Origin: Cyclostephanos tholiformis
Lineage: Eukaryota > Bacillariophyta > Thalassiosirophyceae > Thalassiosirales > Thalassiosiraceae
DNA length: 11,018 nt
NCBI GenBank assembly: GCA_036939975.1
Contig: JALLPB010001140.1
Coordinates: forward strand, 1 to 11,018
Direction of reading: 5' to 3'
The notes under the pieces were generated by a model, which saw only the letters and a list, made by a program, of their open reading frames with translations, was not told the DNA's origin and searched no databases. This document shows, one piece after another, positions 1-7,388 of the stretch (position 1 is its first letter; the number at the start of each line of letters is the position of its first letter). The position numbers and the translations under genes are program-made.

Positions 1-213
1 CAACCCTTAGCTAGCGCTTAGCTAACCCTTAGTTAGCTAGTGTTTCAATTGTTATAAGAGCGGTAGTATTGATTGTACTCGTCCTCGTCTGTATTATTTA
101 GGTAAAGTAGGTAGGTAGTAGTAGTAGAGATCATACTTCGGCTTTTTTGACGAGGAATAATTCGGGCGAGGGACAGACACAGCTGTCAGCGAGCGCACAA
201 CCACAACACGACG
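1..213 (+). other. Leader / upstream region of the CMD-fold gene
   Basis: This is AT-richer than the coding sequence that follows. The first 40 bases contain a degenerate repeated word related to CTTAGCTA (for example at 6-13 and 17-24). Around 105-125 there is a GTAG/TAG microsatellite. I find no ATG between base 1 and the ATG at 214, which supports 214 as the true start of the next gene. I see no recognisable core promoter motif. Confidence 0.4.
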
Positions 214-1131
214 ATGGAAACGACGACACCCTCCGGCTCTATGGACAATGACGACTCAGCCTTCGTCCATCCCGACCTCCATCCGCACGAATGCGAAGCC
301 GCTCAAGCCGTCGCCATAGACGTCGCCTCCGTTGCCGACCCCACCTTACAATTGGGATCGGGAGGCGGTGGCGAATCCGTGGTACCACAACCGAGACGAA
401 GACTGAGACGACCACCACGACCAAGACGATCGCCACCGCGATACGCCGGTCCCGCCCCGTCGAACATGTCCCCCGAACAGACGTCCATACGCGATTCGAT
501 CCTATCGTCGCGTCCGCGAACGGGATTGTCCGGTCCATTCGGTCCGTGGTTATCGGTGCCGTCCATCGCTCGTCCGTCGCAGGAATTGGGCCGCGCGGTT
601 CGATACGGCACGTCGTTATCGACGAGGGAATCGGAATTGGTCATTTTGCTAACGGGGGCGAGGTTCGAGAGCGCGACGGAATTCGAAATACACGTCCACG
701 AGGCGAGGGGGGCGGGGGTGGGATGGGACGTGATAAAAGGCATACCCGGGTCGATGGTGCTCCTCCCCTCGAATTTGGGGGAGGAGGAGGACGACGACGA
801 CGACGACGACGATGACGGGGAAGGATTCAGCCTGGGATTGGTCAAGGAACGCATGATCCCGGCGTTGATTCGGGAGCACCGACGCGATAGGGGGGGTCGC
901 GTCGAACCGACGAGTGGCGGGATGACGCGCGACGAGGTCATGGAACGCGAGGTGGCGATCGTGTTGTTCGCGTCGGAATTGCTCGATACGAACACCGTAT
1001 CCGACGAAACGTATCGCGCGACGAGGGATAAATTGGACGGTAGCGATGAGGCGTTGGTCGAAATCACGGCGATCGTCGGGTACTACGCTTACGTTTCGTT
1101 TACCCTCAACGTGTTCGGGATACCACCGTAA
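214..1131 (+). CDS. Carboxymuconolactone decarboxylase (CMD/AhpD-fold) family protein
   Basis: A single uninterrupted frame of 305 aa starts at the first ATG of the leader. Residues about 84-182 and 205-305 together read as one CMD domain. The N-terminal half has the family's GPFGPWL (108-113), LGRAVRYGTSL (125-135), TRESELVILL (137-146) and an FE...H region at 157-162. The C-terminal half has EREVAIVLFASELL (244-257), VSDETY and the closing signature LVEITAIVGYYAYVSFTLNVFGIP (281-304). The CxxC of AhpD-type peroxidase reductases is absent; the only cysteine is C27, outside the domain. It therefore belongs with the non-redox members, and its substrate cannot be named. Two additions are unusual: a basic, proline-rich stretch at 61-76 and an acidic insertion, E190-192 followed by nine Asp (193-201), between the two halves of the domain. 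No signal peptide is evident. It converges with the FIGNL1 gene. Family call is strong; function unknown. Confidence 0.85.
   Translation: METTTPSGSMDNDDSAFVHPDLHPHECEAAQAVAIDVASVADPTLQLGSGGGGESVVPQPRRRLRRPPRPRRSPPRYAGPAPSNMSPEQTSIRDSILSSRPRTGLSGPFGPWLSVPSIARPSQELGRAVRYGTSLSTRESELVILLTGARFESATEFEIHVHEARGAGVGWDVIKGIPGSMVLLPSNLGEEEDDDDDDDDDGEGFSLGLVKERMIPALIREHRRDRGGRVEPTSGGMTRDEVMEREVAIVLFASELLDTNTVSDETYRATRDKLDGSDEALVEITAIVGYYAYVSFTLNVFGIPP
790..816 (+). repeat. In-frame (GAC)n microsatellite encoding poly-Asp
   Basis: Seven GAC units, then GAT and GAC, encode nine consecutive aspartates inside the CMD-family gene. The length is a multiple of three, so gain or loss of units would keep the frame. 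Confidence 0.9.
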
Positions 1132-1322
1132 GTCAACGGGTGACTTGGACGATATATGTCATTTGCCGTGTATCCTAGGCGCGATCACGATGCATCATAT
1201 TCTCGTAGACTCCGAGTCATTTTCCTTATAAACCATGCGAGCGAATACTTTTTCATTAGCGTAGATGGCTATTGAATAATGAGAGATTACTCAGATTACG
1301 TTAGACCACGTGAGGAACTTCA
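1132..1322. other. Convergent intergenic spacer
   Basis: About 190 bp separate the stop codons of the CMD-fold gene (plus) and FIGNL1 (minus), so both 3' ends must lie here. I see no gene and no strong hairpin. Confidence 0.5.
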
Positions 1323-4300
1323 TCAATCGTTATCGCCTTCTGTATCGCTATCTTGACTACTATCATCGCTGCGGGGGCCAACCATGCTACCGTAGGTGTT
1401 ATTCCACTCTATATGCGAGGCCAGATCGGATTGGGCAACGCTCGGATTCACCTGTCGAAGCGCTTGGCGGAAATTCTTATACGATATAGGAGGGACGTCC
1501 TTCGAATTCATTTCCACTGCCTTGGCGCCGAACTTCCTTAAGGGTCCCATTGCAGCCTCGGTGCACAAAATCTTCAAATCCGCACCGCTGAAACCCTCCG
1601 AATCCTTGGCTAGTTGCGCCAGCTGCGCGTCGGTCAGAGTGTGGTCGTTTTTCTTCAGGAGATTGGCTATCAGCGCCTCGCGTCCGTCTTGGTCCGGCAG
1701 GGGAATGTACAGCTTCTTCACGAATCGTCTGCGCGCAGCGTCGTCTAACTCTTGCGGCCTATTGGTCGCGCCGATGACCAACACCTGTCCCTTCCTGCCG
1801 TTCCCCGCACCATCGAGCTGGACGAGGAATTCCGTCTTTATGCGCCGACTGGCCTCGTTTTCGTCGGCCTTGCGTTGCGTCAGCATGGAATCTACCTCGT
1901 CTATGAATACCACGGAAGGTGCGCGATAGGAGGCCACAGCGAATAGGGTGCGAACTAGCTTTTCGCCCTCACCAATCCATTTACTGGTAAGCGACGAACT
2001 CGAAATCGAAAAGAAGGTCGCTCGACTTTCGTGGGCGATTGCTTTCCCGATCAAGGTTTTACCTGTGTTGTTATGAAATAACAATGACGCATAAATTAAC
2101 AAAGGGGCAACGACGATGACGTATGTGAAAAAATCGTCGAAACCGTACCAGTGCCCGGCGGCCCAAAGAGCAGCAACCCCTTGGGACATGCACGAAGGCC
2201 CGTGAACAAGTCGGGACGTATCATGGGCATAATCACGAGCTCGTTCACGGTCTGTTTTGCGTGTTTCAACCCTGCGATGTCGTCGAAGGTGACTTGTTCC
2301 CCTGTATCGACGATCTCGTTGTTTATCTTTTCGATCAACTCCTTATCTAGACCACGAAGTTCCTCGGGCAGTTCCTCGTCTACGTTATTCACATTACCGC
2401 CACCGCTTCCGCCGCCACCTGAGCTAGCATGTCGATTCGTAGAATTGTAACTCTTGTGACCACCGTTGCCCGAATTCTGTCCGCAACTATTGCCGATGCC
2501 CCCGCCACCTCCATCGCGCTTCATGGGAGGTTGGAATTTTCGTTTCAATCCGGCGGACATGTTGTCCTTCGGCCCACGTATCGCCGCCCGGACCAAATGT
2601 TGCGGTCCACAGGGCCCCGTGGACGATGTCGATCGATTGTTCGCTCCACCTTCGTTACTGCCGTAATTGTCCCAATCATCATCTTCGCGCTCGCCACGCC
2701 CTCGTCCTACCTCTGCCTGGTTGTCACCCCGTGAATTGTCATTACAAATCGGCAGGAGCTCCCTCGCCGTGCAAAAGGGATTCTTTTTTATCGGTGGTTC
2801 AGACCTACCATATGAATTGTTATCATCGTAGTCGAATGTCGGTGATCGAGTCTGGTGCGAGTTGTGACTCTGTTTGTCGTCCTGCCATCGTGTTGGTTGT
2901 TGAACTCCATGTGTATTTTTCTGGTGGGTATTATCGATGTTGTGGGCGTTCGTTGGAGGGCGTCGATGCGAACTATGTTGATAATGCGATTGGCTTGAAC
3001 GATTCGACTCTACTCCACGTGGCTGCATTTGGTAAGGATTTTCGGGGTTGTCGTTCGACGAAGGACGGCGTGATTGAGCGCGCTGTTGTTGCGACCTACT
3101 GATCATTTTATTGTTCCCGAGACTGTTCCGAGGGTAATTGCTGCCCCGGTTCTCATATTGGTCGGACATATCGGCGTTATGGGGATTGTCGGGGTGATGA
3201 TTAGAAGACGGACGTCCTGATTGGCAATGCTGCGATTGCGCCACGGCGGTGTTATTTGGCTCGTTCGCAAAGCTGCCCTGAGGATCCCTGTCACTCCGAT
3301 TTCTGGATTCTTCAGGAGTATAGTCGGGCGGCGACCGTTCCCGATTACGCATGTCATCGGCCGAGGATGGGCCATTGTTCCCGTTATCGCCCCTCATCCC
3401 GCCGTCGTTGGATCCGACGGCGGACTTCATCTTCCCCGGCCTTTCCGGCGATGGCGAACTGGAAGAGGAACAGGTGACCTCGACGATGGATTCGCACTTC
3501 TTTGACCGGCACAATCCCGCCACCCTCGCTTGTTGTTTCTCACTCGCCTTGTTCGTCTTCCTCGACTCGTCATCGCTCTCGTCATCGTCATCATCGGATT
3601 CGTCATCGTGCACGTCGCCGTACAGCAAGGCATCGTCCCTACGCCTGCATTCCGGGAACGAAATGAAAAAATCGTCCACGCACGCCTCGATCATACCCGC
3701 CCCCCGCTGCCCGATGGTCGCTCTTCCGACGACGTCCCCCGCCCCGTCGTCGATGTTCTTCGGGTCGACGAGCCGACGACGTTTCCTACTCCGTTCGAGG
3801 GAATCGTCATCGATGATGAGGGGGATGCGATTGTCGAGATCCTCGAGCTGAAGGGACTTAACGTCCCACAATGCCGCTAGGGCGCATTTCGCATCGGGAC
3901 GCTCGAGTCCGCGCTCGTACCCATTCGGGGGACGGGAGGTGGATGCCGATACCGACGACGCCTCGATGGCGGCGTGCTGTGCGGTCAATAGCATTCCGCC
4001 GAGATTGGCACGGTGTACCATGGCGCGAATTTTCAGGTCCGATGTACACGGACGTTGTCGTATTCGACGTTCGTCATTGGTCGTGCAATCCGCATCGGCG
4101 GCGGCGTCGGGGGGGGGGGCGGGGGCGTTCGGCGCAGTCGACTCCTTCATTTCGTCCAGGAACCTATTCTGAGAATCCCTAAGAGCCTTCTCCTCGATTA
4201 GTAGCCACTCGTATTGGGCGGCATATCCCTTCTTGGGAGGAGAGATGGGCTCGGGGGCTTTTCCGCCTGGTCGGCGGGTGGGGATGCTACTAGTCGCCAT
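1323..4300 (-). CDS. FIGNL1: Fidgetin-like protein 1 (FIGNL1), meiotic-clade AAA ATPase, two exons
   Basis: Exon 1 is 4300-2149 and exon 2 is 2062-1323; joined they give 963 aa. FIGNL1 is known as an AAA ATPase that removes RAD51/DMC1 from DNA in recombination. The C-terminal third (about 640-945) is a complete AAA plus Vps4-type domain. It has Walker A GPPGTGKT (713-720), pore loop KWIGEGE (745-751), Walker B VVFIDE (768-773), sensor-1 N818 in GATNRP, and arginines R828-R830 in [15 protein letters not shown]. The stretches [25 protein letters not shown] and RPDLFTGLR are closest to FIGNL1, rather than spastin or katanin. The N-terminal about 640 residues are mostly disordered: a basic cluster SRKRRRL (171-177, likely nuclear signal), an acidic run (230-245), Q/N/S-rich repeats (355-470), FCTARELL (509-516) and KFQPP (588-592). 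An acidic tail of about 20 residues follows the Vps4 part. Human FIGNL1 is about 674 aa, so this one is long. The ATG at 4300 opens the frame and is the chosen start. Confidence 0.93.
2063..2148 (-). other. FIGNL1 intron (86 nt)
   Basis: On the minus strand the donor is G|GTACGG and the acceptor AACACAG|GT. Removing 2148-2063 joins ...GGC ACT G to GT AAA ACC, which restores GPPGTGKT exactly (phase 1). Unspliced, the frame reads through the Walker A into unrelated residues and stops, so the intron is effectively proven by the motif. Confidence 0.95.
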
Positions 4301-4470
4301 GGTTTGAAAATGTGATGTGTGAGATTACTACCATACCTAATACCTAATTTAGCGCGGCCTTTGTATGTATGTATGTATCGTACAAACTTATTAGTATTTA
4401 CTCCAGCTACCCATTTTTACCTACCGTGTCTGTGTGCGTTACATACTTAACCCGGGTAACATGGCCTTAA
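4301..4470. promoter_or_regulatory. Divergent promoter region between FIGNL1 and the PPAT-like gene
   Basis: About 170 bp lie between two head-to-head start codons, so both promoters and 5' leaders must fit here unless they extend into the neighbours. It contains a (GTAT)4 microsatellite at 4363-4378. An ATG at 4461 opens a short out-of-frame reading frame of 11 codons that overlaps the chosen start at 4471. I recognise no TATA box or Inr with confidence. Confidence 0.45.
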
Positions 4471-5629
4471 ATGGCCTTCCAGGCGCTCGTCGTTAAATCC
4501 GGAACGAAGATGTCGATCGCAATTATGATGTTCTATTACGCAATAGCGGCGACGAGCGCCATATCGATCATCGCGATATGCATCCTCGTCTATCGCGTGG
4601 CCTTCCCCACCATCCTCTCGTTCCCATGGAGTCTACCGTCCGAGAATTCGCGCAAGCGCAAGGAGGAAAGGAAGATGACCGTCGTCTTCGCCGGATCGTT
4701 CAATCCACCTCATTGGGGACATTTGGTGATGATCAGGTACTTGGCGGACAGGTGAGACACGGGGAAGGAGGTGACGGGGTGGCATGTTGTGGCGTTGATG
4801 TTGATATCATGCTGTCCCCCATCCGTAACATTCGGGAGGGAGGTGCATCATCCAGCTAACTGTCCATTCACTTCTTTGCATCGGAACTTGCGAAAACGGT
4901 TTTCGCCTGCATACCCCGCGGCGCATTTGCACATACGCAGATACGGACGTGTCATCTGTTGCATTGGGGTGAATCCCGACAAAAAGTACGACGTCACGCC
5001 GCAGACGCGAGCCAGGATACTTCGGAATATGCTCGTCGGGAGCGGCAGCGGAGTTGGCGTTGGGAAGGATGGGACAACAACGAGCTGTGACAACGTTCGG
5101 GTCGAAGGTACGACCGGACTACGAGAGCGATGACATCATAGATACCTCTCGATCGTTCCGCGAGATACGAATATTCTCATCATTTTGAATTATATTATGT
5201 GTGTATATACATGCATGATAAAATCTCTCAACGAATCCCCCCTCGTTTTGAATCACCGGACAAAAATAATACGAAGTGGTTACCGGCTACATCTGGAGGT
5301 ACGCTAGGACGCAGAACGCCTCCCTTTTCTTCAGGGGAATACGCACGTGGGCCGCCGACGGTCCAGAGGAGCGCAAGCTACAGTTACTGAATTCGTGGGG
5401 ACCGCTCCTTTTGGGTAGGATATGGCCAATGAGAACGATATTCCTCGAGGGCGATCCGAAATACAGGAACGTTAGCTCCACAAGAACAAGGATGATCTGC
5501 GGTAACGTGCGACGGCGGAGGGAGGGACGCGGAAATAGCGCGAAGAACGATGATGACGACGAGCTGTCGCAATTGGTCCCCCTATGCGTCTTGGATGATA
5601 TCGTGGATGCGTACGGGACCGTTGCTTGA
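4471..5629 (+). CDS. Nucleotidyltransferase, CoaD/phosphopantetheine adenylyltransferase-like, with N-terminal hydrophobic segment; three exons
   Basis: Exons 4471-4751, 4941-5107 and 5277-5629 join in frame to give 266 aa. The domain (about 69-250) belongs to the HxGH nucleotidyltransferases, which move AMP or CMP onto a phosphate acceptor. It has GSFNPPHWGH (75-84, H81 and H84), then a strand ending GVNPDKKYD (103-111), the PPAT hallmark FRGIRT (168-173; RGLR in bacterial CoaD), FLEGDPKY and the second nucleotide motif VSSTRTR (215-221). GSFNPPH resembles NadD/NMNAT, but RGIR and NPDKK point to CoaD, the fourth step of CoA synthesis. No dephospho-CoA kinase domain is attached, unlike animal COASY. 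Residues about 16-48 are strongly hydrophobic (membrane anchor or signal), followed by a basic stretch (61-68). Alternative starts are M14 and M69 (4675); the latter would give a soluble enzyme. Substrate not certain. Confidence 0.82.
4752..4940 (+). other. PPAT-like gene intron 1 (189 nt)
   Basis: The donor is ACAG|GTGAGA and the acceptor CATACGCAG|ATACGG. Splicing in phase 2 gives ...RYLADR-YGRVICCIGVN..., which continues the Rossmann-type core with the expected spacing between HxGH and the NPxKK motif. Confidence 0.85.
5108..5276 (+). other. PPAT-like gene intron 2 (169 nt)
   Basis: The donor is CGAAG|GTACGA and the acceptor AATACGAAG|TGGTT (phase 1). The joined product ...NVRVE-VVTGYIWRYART...FRGIR matches the order of elements in PPAT. 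The acceptor lacks a strong pyrimidine tract, so a nearby alternative AG cannot be excluded. Confidence 0.75.
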
Positions 5630-6232
5630 TGTGCCAACGAAGGGCGGGGTTAGGAAGAGATCCCTTTTCCCGCGTCGATTGCGAAGAATAGCAGTAGCAA
5701 CAACAACGAACATCATTTCACCCCCAAGTCGGGGGTGAATGGCCTTTCGATGATTCCCCCCCCAGTGGAACACCGTATTGTAGCGATGGGACGAATGATA
5801 TGATAATATGAAGTCGTGTGCATTGTAGGTTGATGGTGCGGAGTGATGTGGTATAAGTGATCTCTATATTGATTCTTAGACGCTTGTCAGTATGAATGCG
5901 TGAATGCATTAAAGCGTCGTGAGACGATTCAAGGGTTGATTGTCGATTCGAGTCAATGTCAATTACGTCGCTTTCACAACATACATATCCGCCGGGCAAA
6001 TCTATGCAAGCCTGCAAAGGGGATCGAACGCAACAACGCCTTGCTAGACGTGACACATGAACCTGTGTTTCAGCAATCGTAGAAACTACCTGTTTTAATT
6101 CTACGAAATGTACCGTCTTCAATAATGGGGTTGGGTTTATGTACCTGCTGTTTGCGTATTCGCATTATTATCGCAGTCTCTACTACTCCAGTCCCCCACG
6201 ACCAACACCACCACCACCACCGAATCTTCCCT
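5630..6232. other. Convergent intergenic spacer (603 bp)
   Basis: This lies between the stop codons of the PPAT-like gene and eS24. It contains a perfect hairpin at 5717-5739, a C9 run at 5755-5763 and a (CAC)n stretch at about 6206-6219. A 134-codon open frame on the minus strand (6122-5718) and a 60-codon one on the plus strand (5900-6082) resemble no family I know and have no splice or start support, so I do not call a gene. Confidence 0.4.
5717..5739 (+). terminator. Perfect GC-rich hairpin downstream of the PPAT-like gene
   Basis: A 9-bp perfect stem, TTCACCCCC paired with GGGGGTGAA, encloses a 5-nt loop (AAGTC). It starts 88 bases after the stop codon, so it probably lies in the 3' UTR. 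A role in 3' end formation or mRNA stability is an inference. It is not the histone-type stem-loop. Confidence 0.4.
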
Positions 6233-6918
6233 TCAATCGGCCTGGGCGGCGCGCTTCGCCTTGTGTTTGGCGATGCTCGCTCCCGTGCCGCGAACCTTCT
6301 TCCCCTTGTTCTTGGCCTCCTTGAGCGCCTTCCTGCTCCTCTCCTTCTTCTCGGCGAGTCCCTGCCGCACGAGCCTGTGCTTCGGCTCGAACTTCATTAG
6401 GGCGTCCTCGTTGTCGTAAATGACGCAAAAGCCGGTGGACTTGCCGCCCCCGAACTTGGTGCGGAAGCCGAAGAGCACGACGAGCTTCGAGTCTGTCTTG
6501 TGCATGCCGCCGATGACGTCCTGCAGCTCGGACTTGGCGACGTTCGCGCGGCCCGGATGGATGATGTCCACGATCATCTGCGGGCCGTTTTTTTGGGGGG
6601 GGAGGGGGGGGGGGGTAAGGAAGCGTTGGGGGAAAGAGGGAAAAAAATAATAATAATTCGAGCGAACGTCGGGAGCGTGTGTGGGGTCATGTCAGGGACG
6701 AATGATTATGATGCAAAAAGTAAAGAAATGAGACATCAAGACGGCGATACGGGCAAAACGCGCCCCGAGCCATCGAGCGAGGACGATCCCGCGACCCGGG
6801 GACGCTCCCGACGCGGGCACAACATCGTCTTCCTAAGAAACGGACGCACCTGCCTCCTCGATAGGAGGGGGTTCTTCATGAATTTACGCGTCTTGACGAC
6901 GACACTCTGATCGCCCAT
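6233..6918 (-). CDS. RPS24: 40S ribosomal protein eS24 (S24e), two exons
   Basis: Exon 1 is 6918-6850 (23 codons) and exon 2 is 6577-6233; together 137 aa, against 133 in human. eS24 is a structural protein of the small ribosomal subunit. Exon 1 encodes [23 protein letters not shown], which matches the family's conserved TRKFM.N.LL.RRQ start. Exon 2 continues with [18 protein letters not shown] (24-41), the diagnostic [14 protein letters not shown] (60-73) with IYD, and EPKHRLVR (87-94). It ends in a lysine/arginine-rich helix and tail with KKVRGTG. All core blocks are present and in order, so the gene looks intact. It is transcribed towards the PPAT-like gene and away from the PH-like gene. 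The upstream sequence on its strand is CT-rich (about 7070-6970), as is often seen for ribosomal protein genes, but a TSS cannot be placed. Confidence 0.95.
6578..6849 (-). other. eS24 intron (272 nt) with an extreme C-rich tract near its 3' end
   Basis: The donor is GGCAG|GTGCGT and the acceptor GGCCCGCAG|ATGATC (phase 0, between Q23 and M24). About 17 nt upstream of the acceptor, the coding strand carries runs of 12 and 8 cytosines separated by one T (plus-strand G runs at 6604-6615 and 6595-6602), followed by A7. This C tract takes the place of the usual mixed pyrimidine tract. Confidence 0.92.
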
Positions 6919-7388
6919 GTTGGCGTATAATTATTACTGCTTATCCGCGATGGAGATTTCGGAATGCCTCTTCGGAACGACAGGCAAGGAAGGCAAAGAG
7001 AGTGCAGTTGGGGCAAACGACAACACAGGAGAGAGATGAAGGGGGGAGTGGGGAGCAAGATGGGATTGTTTTGGGGCTGGATTTTTTTGTTTCTTACGCT
7101 TGTTCTTGGAATAACATTTTATGGCTCATAACCCAATGAAATAATAGTAGAGGGGTAAGTGGATGGCGTAAGTGGAGATTTATGTATCCGAGCTGGACAC
7201 TAAAAATATGAACAATGCCCACTTGTCGCCGAAAAATCATAGGGCGAGCAGTTGGCGAGAGTTGGGTCTCTCTCGGGTGCTGCAGCTCTCTCTTGTGTGG
7301 AGAGGGGGAAAATAAATTGGCATGTTAATGCACCGCACACGACCGTTGCCGTCAGTGGGGTGGAGGATAAGACCATGCCGACGACGGG
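6919..7388. promoter_or_regulatory. Divergent intergenic region between eS24 and the PH-like gene
   Basis: About 470 bp separate two head-to-head genes, so both promoters are expected here. The eS24 side is CT-rich on the minus strand (about 6975-7065). The middle (7080-7150) is AT-rich, and the PH-gene side has CTCTCT patches at 7265-7300. I see no coding sequence and no motif I can name with confidence. Confidence 0.4.

Noticed and set aside
303..1067. Long antisense frame (254 codons) opposite the CMD-family gene
   Set aside because: It runs in a GC-rich region where codon-biased genes leave the other strand open, translates the GAC run as poly-Ser, and has no domain. The plus-strand CMD signatures are decisive.
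2626..3102. 158-codon plus-strand frame inside FIGNL1
   Set aside because: It is a shadow of the FIGNL1 exon 1 linker on the opposite strand, with no recognisable domain.
5718..6122. 134-codon minus-strand frame in the convergent spacer
   Set aside because: It is composed of mixed residues without a domain, includes the hairpin and the C9 run, and would overlap the 3' regions of both neighbours. There is no splice or homology support.
6578..6849. C/D box snoRNA inside the eS24 intron
   Set aside because: Ribosomal protein introns often host snoRNAs, so I looked. On the minus strand there is a TGATGT and a downstream CTGA about 45 nt apart, but no terminal stem and no good C' or D' boxes.
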